A DNA stretch of 64,000 bases from Epiperipatus broadwayi. Taxonomy: Eukaryota > Onychophora > Udeonychophora > Euonychophora > Peripatidae. Where the stretch lies: the NCBI GenBank assembly GCA_028023455.1, contig JAQFVV010000518.1, forward strand, positions 186,001 to 250,000. Direction: 5' to 3'. This document shows positions 24,540-35,531 of this stretch, piece by piece; the first letter of the stretch is position 1, and each line of letters starts with the position of its first letter. The notes beneath the pieces are model-generated. The model did not search any database. It saw nothing but the letters and a program-made list of their open reading frames with translations, and was not told the origin of the DNA. A program made the position numbers and the translations under genes.

Positions 24540-24800
24540 TAAAGTATAGTTATTTGTATGTGATAAGTAAATGTGCTGGACTCTGAGGCAGAATGTGAGT
24601 TAGTCATGGGATATTTCAAGTGCTGGATTGTATTCCTGTCATCAGAAGCATGCTGACTATAACCTATGGTTAGATGGTGCCTGAGTTTGATCCTCAACAC
24701 AAATAAAATACTTTGGATGAAAGGAGTTCTGAATCCAGCATTCAATGTGGGCCACAGTCTGGAAATGTGATCATGTTATGCTTTGCATATCTTGATCTGA
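24540..24800 (+). repeat. Dispersed SINE-like repeat, copy 2
   Basis: This copy shares the ordered blocks of the 5.3-kb copy: CTGGATTGTATTCCTGTCAT, GGTGCCTGAGTTTGATCCTC (a GAG...CTC hairpin equivalent to the CCCCGGGGTTTACCCC block), AAATAAAATACTTTGGATG, TTCTGAATCCAGC and GTGGGCCA. It has lost many CpG/GC positions relative to copy 1, consistent with mutational decay. Confidence 0.6.
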
Positions 24801-26641
24801 TCATGGTTATCTTTGATGCCTCTGCTATTAATGGTATTTTCCTCTCTACTTGAAGGACCAGTCTATTCCCATGTTTTTTTTAAATTATTATAAAAGGGAT
24901 TTAAACCCATTTAAGGCCAGCAAGTGTAAAGCTCTTTTTCTTGGACTGAGTTCAATATAAAGAATTATATATCTAAGCAACAACTTTGTAGAATTGGTAT
25001 GAGTCATCTTAATGTCTACAGATTTTATTAATATGATTACGATTATATTTATAGTCAATACATTTATGGTGCCAGATGACCCTGATCTGATCAACTCAAT
25101 CACGGGATTTAATAAACATTCATAAACCATTTGATATATGTCAGTTGTATAACATGTATATAATAATTATCAGCATCTAATATTATTGCATTTTTTATAT
25201 TGTTTCAAATGATTGATTTCTTTCATTCTCTTTTTCATTCCATAGCAATAGTGCAGTGGCAATATGTAATCAGATATATAGAAGCATGTATACATTTCTC
25301 TTACTGATTACTGATATTGTGTGACACTGAATAGCAATTAATATTTCATGAATTTGTTTACATTTTATTTCCTTACATGTATATTAAAATAGAATAAAAA
25401 ATTAGCAATAAAAATACTAGCAAAATTAAAAATTCAAATTTTTTTTGTCATAAACATGATTTTCCCCATTAAACAAACAGCTTTTTCCAGCAAAAACTAC
25501 AAGCAAAATAAAAAACGTATACACACGTCCATAATTTAAAGATAATTTATAGTCACCTTTAACATTAATCTCATAAGGTTGATGATCATAGATATAAAAT
25601 ATGTATTTCAAAAAACTGTTATTGGTCTTTCTTTTGACTTTATTATGCCAATAAACACCATATGAGCACCATTTAGTGGCAATACGTATAGAGACTTTAT
25701 TATATTAATAAAAGACAGCCTTTTGCATCATTAAACTATAATATGAATATTTAAATGGCTTTATTGTTTAAGAGTTTAGAAAAAGTGTGAGCACTGGAAT
25801 TACCAGCACCAGGATCAATCCTAGAATTCCATATTCTGGACTCCAACATGATATCATTATGGTAAACAACCCTGGGTAACATAAAAGCAATATTTTATAA
25901 CCAGATTTATGTTCATGATAGCATAATGCTGGGCTAAGATATCTTTTTTTAATGTACTATTATAAATTTCAACTCTTTCATATAGATGTAGATTCCTTTC
26001 ATTTATATATAAATTAATTCTTTATAAAATAGTTAAAATTCATTAACTAAAGTTAAAAATAGATATCTTAATTCAGTTTTATATATATTTATGGATTATA
26101 AAGTATTGTTTGATAATGAATATATATTATGAATACAATAAGAGCAAAAGAAAAGTCAAAGAGATTATTGTGAACACTCATTTTAAATCTGAGGCTATCA
26201 TTATTGTAAGAACTTTTAATGTTAGATTGATTATGGACATGTGTTTGTTTTGATTGTAGCTTTGTTTGCATAAAAGTGAAAAAAAAATTTTTGGTAAATT
26301 TTGATTTTGCTGGTATTTTTATATTTTAATTATAATTATTAGGATAGTGTTAGGCAATGTTATATATATAAACACACAGATATACATTTTAGTAATGTAA
26401 AAGGAAAGCATTATTTTATAATGTAATTCCAAATTTGATTTGTTTAAAAAATATTTTAAAGGAATGGCATGCAATGATAAATTAACATTAATAATGTTAA
26501 GTGTAGTATTTTATCTTATCTGTTTGCTAAGTTACCACAATTTGCCTTTACGTAGCAATCTTATCATAGCCTTCATGTAGTAATCTTATCATGCATATAT
26601 ATATAATATAAATAAAATGTCCGTTAATCAAAACAAAATTG
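24801..26641. other. AT-rich non-coding stretch
   Basis: Small duplications such as AGTGGCAATANGTAT/ATAGTGGCAATATGTAA-like blocks near 25,255 and 25,675 are visible. No gene was recognised. Confidence 0.45.
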
Positions 26642-26760
26642 TAATTATAATAAATCTAACGGTAACAAACTATTATAAACAGTTCTTAAATCCGCAGAAG
26701 TACTTCTGCGGATTTAAGGATTGTTTATCTTTGTTACCGTTAGATTTATTATTTTTATTA
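26642..26760. repeat. Near-perfect loopless palindrome, ~59-bp arms
   Basis: The centre is AGAAGTACTTCT at 26,701/26,702. Arms read ATAAATCTAACGGTAACAAA outward and TTTGTTACCGTTAGATTTAT in mirror, with the inner TTAAATCCGCAGAAG/CTTCTGCGGATTTAA exact. A short mismatch zone lies in mid-arm. There is effectively no loop, so it can extrude as a cruciform. Confidence 0.9.
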
Positions 26761-26950
26761 TAATTATATATATATGTAATTGCATAATCTATGATACAAT
26801 GAACTTTTTATATGTAATAGATAATAGATGGGCACAAGTATTAATATGCATTAACAACATTATTATCTGTAATTACTGGGAGTTACATCAAACTATATTC
26901 AATGTGAAAAGATAAAATAAGAAATGCAGTAGACATTAATTAGTATATAT

Positions 26951-28110
26951 ATATAACATAATGAGCTTAAAAATAGCTCTTAACATGCTTTTCAGAATAT
27001 CCCCAACCTCAGACCAGTTTCTGCTACTGGCTTCCTCAGTGAGGTGCTAGGATATTCAAGCATTAGCCCAGCACTATATCTAATGGATAACTATTACATA
27101 GAAAATCTGAAGTTTTCAGACATCCCTATGTCTTGCAATCCAGCTATCTAACTTAAATAGCCATATGGGATGAACCAAGTTCAGAAACACCATATATTAA
27201 TAACTTTAGCAATATAAATATGTCAAAGCCTTAATAGAAAAAAATAAAATTACAAAGAAATCAAGTCATATGTCACATGACCTGATTTAACAAGCTTGTA
27301 TTACAAATGTTATAAAATGAGTTTGCAAACAGCTCTTAACAAGCTTTTACGAATATCCCCAACCTCAGACTGGTTTCTGCTACTGGCTTCCTCAGTGAGG
27401 TGCTATGATATTCTGGCATTAGATTTAAAATATCAGACAAAGTCCAGCATGTTATCTAATGGCAAACTATTAAGTAAAAAATGGGAAATTTTCAAACATC
27501 GATATGTCTTTTAATCCAGATATTTAAATTAAATAACCATATGGGATTGAACCAAGTTCAGATACACCATATTTAATAATATTACCAATATAAAATTGCC
27601 AGAGCCTTAATAGAAAAAAAATATAATTACAAAGAAATCAAGTATATGTCACAAATGTTATATAATGAGCATGCAAATATCCCCAACCTTAGACCAGTTT
27701 CTGCTACTGGCTTCCTCATTATATAACATTTGTAATACAAGCTTGCTAAATTAGGTCATGTGACATATGACTTGATTTCTTTGTAATTTTATTTTTTTGC
27801 TATAAAGGCTTTGGTGATTTTATATTGCTAAAGCTATTGAAATATGGTGTATCTGAATTTATTTCAGTCTCATATGGCTATTTAAGTTAGATAGCTGGAT
27901 TGGAAGACATAAGGATATCTGAAAATTTCAGATTTTTTGGCCTGATATTTAATCTAATTCTTGAATATCCTAGCATCTCACTGAGAAGCCAGTAGCAGAA
28001 ACTGGTCTGAGGTTGAGAATATTCTGAAAAGTATATTAAGAGCTATTTGCAAGCTCATTATATAACATTTATAATACAAGTTTGTTAAATTAGGTCATGT
28101 GACTTGATTA
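26951..28110. repeat. Foldback family FB2 cluster: two direct, one partial, one inverted copy
   Basis: Copy 1 (about 26,951-27,310) and copy 2 (about 27,300-27,660) are direct repeats, each with AGCTCTTAACANGCTTTT, AATATCCCCAACCTCAGAC, TTTCTGCTACTGGCTTCCTC, AGTGAGGTGCTA and, distally, AAGAAATCAAGT. A short third piece (27,670-27,718) carries the same conserved block. An inverted copy (27,716-28,080) then completes a large foldback. Each unit ends with TTATANAATGAG / CTCATTATATAAC. On the strand opposite the direct copies the conserved block reads CACTGAGGAAGCC...AGCAGAAAC, similar in layout to the FB1 core. Confidence 0.85.
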
Positions 28111-29337
28111 TATATATATATTATGTAACAATTTATGCTTAAAAGTGAGTTGAAATTTCAAACAAATGAAATAACAATCATAGTTTTATGTTTACATGTT
28201 TTACTTATGACCAATTTGATTTTGAAGCTCCTTAGCATTAGTCACACATGTCTGGAGTGTTCTATTCATTATTTTTAATATTCTCATTGTATAATAGATG
28301 AGTATTATTTTGTATTTACAATAAAACACACAATCAATTAGAAATGTGATAGTATAAAAGATGTTTATGTAATTAATTAATTTAGTGTTTTTAATAAAGA
28401 CCAATAAGTAATCAAATCATTCAGTTCAATTGACCCTCATTCATATTGAAGCTTCTTATAAATCCAGAATGGTTATCTTGTGACAAAAAGTCTCAGGTTA
28501 TTCTGTCATTATATGACTATTTCACATATAACATTAAAAAACAATCAACACTTGGACAATCCCAATATAGATAATAATCAACAATTTCAAACTGTTGTCA
28601 ATGCAAATGTTTCACCTTTAAATAAAAAGTCTTTAATGATTACTGATCAAAAGTGGTCTATCAGTAGAATTCAGAATTTTATAATTTTAGCACAGTTTCA
28701 ATGTTCACATTCAGATTATGGTTTACATAATAATTTAAATCCCATCAGTATTATATTGTAAAAACAATAAATTGCAAATATTTTTATAAACATTTAAATA
28801 TGGTTTGAGTAAAAAAGTCATCAGCATTACTTCTCTATTTTTAGTGCAATTTTATTTTTGTTTAAACTGAAAGTTTATTTTTATATGTCTCCTATACAAT
28901 ACGTGCATTTTTAACAGATTATTTATGTTTACAGAGAGAAGTTTTTTACCTATAAAATCAAAATTCAATTGCAGATCACAGTATAAGAATATTTAATAAA
29001 AATTAGTTAAATCATATTTTTTACTTATTATAACTTTACTTTATTAAATTTTCTTTCAATTATATAATATAGTATTTTTTATCTTGGGAAAAATATAATT
29101 TTATTTTATAAAATGACTGCCTTCATGGCATCAGTATTTGCTGAACAAAATTAAAATAAAAGATACTCATTAATTTTTTTTTTTTTTTTTTACAAATTAC
29201 CACATTAAGCAGTTGATAGTTAATAAAATTAATGAGTAAAATTTGATAATGATCAATAGGGCAAATTTTTGTATAAATGCTTCTTGTATACAAGGCAATG
29301 GGTGAATATATATATATCTTTGTATAAAGACAAAGTA
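28111..29337. other. AT-rich stretch; one unexplained open frame
   Basis: An AT-codon frame of 93 residues (28,480-28,761, plus) stands alone, without convincing splice sites or known motif. A poly-T run (29,174-29,191) is present. Nothing else was seen. Confidence 0.4.
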
Positions 29338-30285
29338 ATTAGTAAATGGGATCATCGTTATATAATGAACTTAAATCCACAGCCGAGATGTACTGACATG
29401 CAGCTGAGAGAAACAATAGCAAACTTGACTAAGCTAGTACTAATCAAAAGACAGCCTCTTCTGATCAGTCACTCATGTTATGTATGAACTAGTAACTAGA
29501 TATTGTAGCTATAAGAGTGTAGATGCAAAATATAACAACATTTCTTACATTCCAACTGAAATTAAGTCTTTCCTATCAACAAGTCATTTACTAAAATTTA
29601 CTACTTTTAATGGTTAATATAGATGTAAATCAATTAGCAAATGGGATCTTTGTTCTCTAAATGAAGTTGAATCCACAGAAAAGATGTATCCATGTGCAAC
29701 AACCAATATGATTTGCTGATGTTAAAGTTTTAATTTCAATGGGGATGTAAAAAATGAAGCTATAAATTGTATCTCAATTCTTATAACTATAATGGCCAAC
29801 TACTAGCTCATACATAACCACATGAGAGACTGATCAAAATAGGCCTTCTTTTGATGATTAGTAGGTTTGCTATTGTTTTCTCTCATCTTGCAGATCTGGT
29901 CTGATTGGGGGCTGCACAACTATGGATGTCATTTATATAATCAAGATCCCATTTACTAATTAATTTACATCTATATTAATGGTTAAAAATATTCAATTTA
30001 AATACATGACTTGCTGATGGGAAAGTCATAATTTGAGATGTAAGAAATGTTACTATATGCTTTATCTCAACTCTAAAAACTGTAATATTCAGCTTCTAGC
30101 TCAAATATAATAATGTGGGTGATTGATCATAAGAACATACTTTTGATTCATAGTAGATTAGACAAGTTTGCTATTGTGTGCTCTCAGTCTGCAGAACTAC
30201 ATCTTGGATGAGGATTTTAATTTCATTTATATAATGAAGATCTCATTTACAAATTAATTTATATCTATATTAGCCAATAAAAATA
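29338..30285. repeat. Cluster of one direct and two inverted repeat units
   Basis: The first unit (29,338-29,640) starts TTAGTAAATGGGATC and contains TTTCTTACATTCCAACTGAA and TTAATGGTTAATATAGATGT. Two diverged inverted units follow (about 29,700-29,950 and 29,950-30,285), recognisable from GATCCCATTTACTAATTAAT, TTTGCTATTGT...CTCTCA...CTGCAGA and the end GATCTCATTTACAAATTAAT. Internally each carries TGAGAGAAACAATAGCAAAC or its complement. No coding capacity. Another foldback-type family. Confidence 0.7.
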
Positions 30286-30582
30286 TTAGATTTAAATATA
30301 TATAAAGAGTAGTATATTTGCTATAAAATCCTGCTTTTATTATCTGCATTTATTTCAAAAATATTTTTATTATTTTGAAATATATTTTTATAATTAAAAT
30401 TCATTTTGTTTTTATAATTATATTATTTTTTGATGATTTTAAACTATCACGGAAACAAAATAAAACTATTTTTTATCTTATTTTTGGAAAAAGTTTTTAT
30501 TTCTCAAAATAAATTCATTGTTTAAATATATTTTTGTTATTCATATTATTTCTAAAGATGTTTTTAATAATAATATTATTAT

Positions 30583-30812
30583 TTTATAAAGTGCAGTCGA
30601 TATTGAAATTAAATTGAGAGAGTGCAAATTTCTCAAGCGCTTATGAACCAACAGCCAATCAAATCTTAAGCACTGGGACAGAGAATTTAACAAGAAAAGA
30701 GCGATTCCACTCTCTTCTTTATTTGTCTCTCTATATATCCAAGCTATTCCAAAGTACTTGAGAAATTTGCACTCTCTCAATTTAATTTCAATATCGACTG
30801 CACTTTATAAAA
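30583..30812. mobile_element. MITE with ~57-bp terminal inverted repeats
   Basis: The terminal repeats are TTTATAAAGTGCAGTCGATA (start) and TATCGACTGCACTTTATAAA (end). They extend inward through GAGAGAGTGCAAATTTCTCAAG and its complement with few differences. The total is about 230 bp, with TAATATTATT-like sequence on both flanks (a possible duplicated target, but low-complexity). The centre contains a CCAATCAAATCTTAAGCACTG block and a TATATA stretch. No transposase. The superfamily is unknown. Confidence 0.8.
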
Positions 30813-30939
30813 TAATATTATTTACATATATTGCTAAAAAGTTATAGCATCAAAAAACTACTGCATAGTAAATCAAAAGATTTCACGCTGTATGTTTATA
30901 ATTTGAACTCAGTGAATTAAGTGTGATGATATTTAAGAT

Positions 30940-31115
30940 TCACGCTTTCAGATATAAGTACTTTGGACGGACTTGGATATATAGAGAGACAAGTAAAGAA
31001 GAGAGTGGAACCGCTCTTTTCTTGTTAAATTCTTTGTCCCAGTGCTTAAGATTTGATTGGCTGTTGGTTCATAAGCGCTTGAGAAATTTGCACTCTCTCA
31101 ATTTAATTTTAATAA
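30940..31115. mobile_element. Partial inverted copy of the 30.6-kb MITE
   Basis: The interior plus one terminal repeat of the neighbouring MITE recur in opposite orientation: TGGATATATAGAGAGACAA, GCTCTTTTCTTGTTAAATTC, TTGATTGGCTGTTGGTTCAT, ending CTCTCAATTTAATTTT. Identity is high. The outermost terminal segment (the GCAGTCGATATTG part) is missing. A frame of about 50 codons is open in both copies, but it simply tracks the repeat and is probably not a gene. Confidence 0.75.
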
Positions 31116-31852
31116 TAATCAAAAATTAAAAATATTTTTATTTTACCACAAAATCTATACATGAAAAAATAACTGTACAATTTTAGGCTTTAATTTGGTT
31201 GTTTTCTGTTCTTTTAAAAAATTAAAAGTGCAAAAATTATTTACCAAATGCAAATGTTATTAAAAAAGAGTTAATGAAATTGAATAAAAGTGAACATGAG
31301 AAAGCTGAATTGTTAAATGGATCGTACAATTTTATCCATGATTTAATAAATCGGAATCACCTACTATTGTCATAGTCACAGATTTATTTAACTGATTTGA
31401 AAAATACTGAATAAAGATTTAACCTAAACAGGCATGCCGAATAAGTTAATATTTTTGCATACATAAAAAATTTAATTTTCTACAAGCAAAAATGCTTTAT
31501 TGTGCATAAATAATATTAGAAATAAGTTTTAATCACTTGAACTAATAAAGTACAGCAATTAACTGTAAATTACATTCCTTGATTTAATTTTTATTTAATT
31601 AAAATTGCATTTGTATAATAAATAAATAAATAAATGATAAACCATTGATTGAAAAAACAGCATTGCAAATAAAAATTCAAAGCTTTATTGGTTAAATAAA
31701 TACAAAAAATATTAAAAATAGAATATAAACGTTTTGCAAAAATAAGTTCACAAATATGCATTATGTTATTTATTTTTTACATGTTTCACTCTAATTTAGT
31801 GAATTATAGCAGAATATGAACCTTCTCTAATGTACGAAGTTTAAGTACTTAT

Positions 31853-32050
31853 ATATTAGACCTGCTGCCCATGTTTGTAAAGGTTGAATGTGGTATCTTT
31901 TGCCATTGGAGTGGGGGGGTGTTTGCAACAGTAGAATGGCATAATTGTGACTTTTTAGCATGACATTCAGCCATTGCTAACACCCAACACACACAAACTG
32001 GATAAAGATAGAATGTTATCACAAACATGGGCAGCAGATCTAATACATAA
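31853..32050. mobile_element. MITE with ~25-bp terminal inverted repeats
   Basis: TATTAGACCTGCTGCCCATG at the left end (terminal repeat running into TTTGT) is mirrored by ACAAACATGGGCAGCAGATC plus TAATA at the right end, with one mismatch in about 25 bp. The body of about 145 bp includes a G-run (31,911-31,919) and GTTGAATGTGG / CATTCAGCCATTG. TA dinucleotides at both borders are compatible with a TA target duplication (Tc1/mariner-like), which is tentative in AT-rich DNA. Confidence 0.8.
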
Positions 32051-33287
32051 ATACCAAAAATTCAAAATGGAAATTATAAATTATAAAATCATAATTTAAA
32101 AAAATTATGGCAACTAAAATATTTTATAATATACTATATTCATAATAGACTAATATTTTTTTATTTATAATAGATATAATAAAATATTTATTTATTAATT
32201 ATTACTTTTTTTTTCGATTTTAATCTTTGATTTTAAATCATATTTTTAATGTTTACTGTAAATTTCATTCTATGATAACAAATTATTTTTTTTTACTGTA
32301 GAGAATCATTATAAATGTTTGTTTCCTAAACAAGATTTTTGATTTATGTTTAGAGATCAATTGAGCTCACAATACAGAATAAAACTGATTTACATAATTA
32401 ATCATACAAAAAAAAAAACTTTTTACTGTACAATTACAAAATAGTTATAAAATAATAGTCTAAAAACATAATAAAAATTTGTCATAGCCTTTTTTTAACA
32501 AAAAAATGAAAAAATGATAAACATTGCAAACAGAAGATTAGGAGAGTTGATATGAATATGAAAATTAATGGTAAAAATATTTTTAGAGATGTTTCAGGTT
32601 ATATTTATAAATGGAAATGTAAATTTAAGCTAAAATAAATAAATAAAACCAGATGCTAAAATCACTTTGAAATAAAAAGAATGCAAGAATAAGTTAATAT
32701 ATAAGAAGAATAAATAAAATTATAAAAAAGATGAAATTTAAATATTCTATATTAAACTATTCTAAAATAAATAAAGTTACCATTAGCTTTAACTTTAAAT
32801 ATTTAGGAACAAAAAAGCAACTTTTCTTATGACAGATTTAAGTTTTATTATTCTTATTATTATTTCATTGAAATGAAAACTGTTTTTAAAATTATATGAT
32901 TGAGTAAAATATGAATAATTTTTTTCTATTTTTAAAAGGCATTTTTTAAAATAAATATTAATAACATTTCTAATGCCCTGTTGGTGGAATCAAGAACTAA
33001 AGCTTCCAGCCTCAAAACTTAAAACTAATAATGTCAGAGCTAAAATATGACATAACATTATGTGATTGGTGTTCAAATATTACACGCAGTTTAATCAGTG
33101 ATAGAGTGGTGACCTAAAAGGTAATGAGTTCTCCATCAAAGCACAATCATTCAGATTTCAAACAATAGATGTGTTTCTGAGTGATTGGATCTTAAAAGGT
33201 AGGTAAAGTTTAGTGAAATGATAGAATAGATGCAAGAACTAAAGTCTACTAAATTGAGATTCAAAGTATAACTTTCAGAAAAAAATA
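32051..33287. other. AT-rich non-coding stretch
   Basis: A GC-richer patch at 32,975-33,200 may be an old repeat. No family was recognised and no gene seen. Confidence 0.45.
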
Positions 33288-33622
33288 GGCAAAAGTCTCC
33301 ATAGAGTAATGCTAATCAGTGCAAGCCAGAATAATCAATGGATACCGGAAGGCTTGTGCATAAAATCTCTATCTAGTGCCTATTCATCCAATATCCTCAG
33401 ACTAGTTTCTTGCTTGTAGCCTTCATCAGTGAGGAGCCTGGGATCTGAGAGCACCACTCACAGATCCAAGGCTCCTCACTGACAAAGGCCACAAGCTAGA
33501 AACTAGTCTGGGGATTTTGGATGAGTAGGCACTAGATAGGGATTTTATGCATAAGCCTTCTGGTATTCATTGATTATTCTGGCTTGCACTGAGTGGCATG
33601 ATTGTATGGAGAGTTTTGTCTG
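33288..33622. repeat. Foldback family FB1, copy B
   Basis: The arms are 33,288-33,447 and 33,461-33,622, with a 13-nt loop, shorter than copy A because the distal arm portion and spacer are absent. Shared blocks include GTGCAAGCCAGAATAATCAA, GGCTTGTGCATAAAAT, AGACTAGTTTCTTGCTTGTA and CATCAGTGAGGAGCC. The right arm reads CACTGACAAAGGCCACAAGC then TAGAAACTAGTC: a hammerhead-like pair of boxes with CTGACAA in place of CTGATGA and GAAA intact. Flanking ATAACAGTTATGAGCAAGGG matches, inverted, the left flank of copy A, so the element extends beyond the arms. Confidence 0.9.
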
Positions 33623-34231
33623 TTTTAATAACAGTTATGAGCAAGGGCATAAGAAATTGTGATCATGTGATGTTTAGTGGTTATAACTTTCAGAGTTCAA
33701 ATATTACTCAAATTTTTGAATCACTAATGGACAAATACCACATACACATTAGGCAAGAGCAATGATAGATGCAAAAGAATCCTACATTGAAGTTTAATAC
33801 ATTGTTTTCAGAACTTATGCATCACAGAACTTTCTGAGTTACTGGTACCAAAATGGCACATGATTCCTTATGCACTAACTATGTTATTATTATGATGGTG
33901 AGTAGTGGTAGTCTTGTGATTTTATAAGCTTATAATAAAACAAATCCTGATGAAGAGCCTTAATGTCTAATTCTTTTTTCCTGGATCCTATTCTGGAAGC
34001 AAAATCACATTTATGCACCCTAAGAAGTTAATAAACATACTAAAAATATTACAATTCCTATATTCATTGTAAAAAAAAAAACTATAAATTTTAGATACAT
34101 TTTTGTTAAAAGATGGTGGCATACAAACAAAAAAATTAATATGGATGGTAATTCAAATCTGATTTTGATGGCAATTAGTGTGAAGTTGGCAATAATTGTC
34201 TATTCTAGTTTTTTTTTTTTTAAATAAATTG
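33623..34231. other. Non-coding stretch after FB1 copy B
   Basis: The first 60 bp (TTATGAGCAAGGGCATAAGA, GTGATCATGTGATG) belong to the FB1 family edge shared with copy A. The rest is AT-rich with no recognised feature. Confidence 0.45.
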
Positions 34232-34730
34232 ATTATAAGTAAATAAGCATTTATTTTTATATGAAGCCATGTGTACAATTGTATTACATTCAAAGATCAG
34301 CCTTTCAAGCTAATTGCACATTCGTCTTTTGCGAGTGTTAAATAATAAATGAATACTTCATTCCACAATACAAGATATAGTATTTATGCAGGAATAAAAG
34401 GAATCCTCTTATTCCTACAACTCAAATTCTTTTATATGAGCAAATCTGAAGTACTGTTGAGTAAAGCGTGAGAGTAGAATTCTCACTTTAAATTACTATC
34501 TACGATGTTTGAGTCAGTGAAATTATCTAGAATTTACTAAAGGCCACTCTAACTGAAACTTAATTATAAGTAAATAAGCATTTATTTTTATATGACGCCA
34601 TGTGTACAATTGTATTACATTCATAAATACTATATCTTGTATTGTGGAGTGAAGTATTCATTTATTATTTAACACTCGCAAAAGACGCATGTGCAATTGG
34701 CTTGAAAGGCTGATCTTTGAATGTAAATAA
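34232..34730. repeat. Nested direct plus inverted repeat
   Basis: A block of about 60 bp (ATTATAAGTAAATAAGCATT ... GTACAATTGTATTACATTCA) occurs at about 34,229-34,292 and 34,561-34,623 in direct orientation. What follows each copy is inverted: AAAGATCAGCCTTTCAAGC...GCGAGTGTTAAATAATAAAT...CAAGATATAGTATTTATG after the first, and its reverse complement after the second. One arrangement thus contains both direct and foldback symmetry, suggesting an internal segment inverted between two copies of the block. Confidence 0.8.
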
Positions 34731-35325
34731 ATTGATAAAAATGTGTAAATACCCTGTTTTCTAAATTTTAGTTATAATTAGTATTTATTAATAATTTATT
34801 ATTAAATTTAACATATTAATTATTTATTCAGCATTTTAAAAAATGTTTAAAAACATTTAAATATTGTATTCATTCTGCTTCAAAATCAAAAAAGGATTCA
34901 AAACTTTTATTTTATTTGAAAATGATTTAAAATTTATTTCATTACTTTTATTTTTATTTTAATAGATATAAATAATGTTAAAAAATACATTTAAACAAAA
35001 TTAAAAAAAAAAAACTAGATATGAATGCATCTGTTCAATATCCAAAAATGCTTTTATTTCATGAAGACATTGATTGAACTAAATTACTAATTCAAACAGT
35101 TATATCATTATATGAATTAACTCTTTTGATTATTTTTAAAATTAATTTCTGAATGTAGATTTTTTTATTAAAATTGATCAAATTTTATTGTTTGTCTTAT
35201 TATAGATAGCAAATTATTTGATAATTATATCAAGCTTAAATATATTAATATTTTTAATAGAGAAAAATTAGAAAGTTTATAGTTGGATTTTCCCTCTCTT
35301 TCCAGTTCACTCAATGACCTTTACT

Positions 35326-35531
<206 letters not shown>

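Noticed and set aside
28480-28761. 93-codon plus-strand frame
   Set aside because: AT-driven codons, no known motif, and no convincing acceptor/donor pair; cannot be supported as an exon.
30541-31129. Two frames sharing about 50 similar residues on opposite strands
   Set aside because: The similarity follows the inverted MITE copies at DNA level; no start context, domain or splice support.
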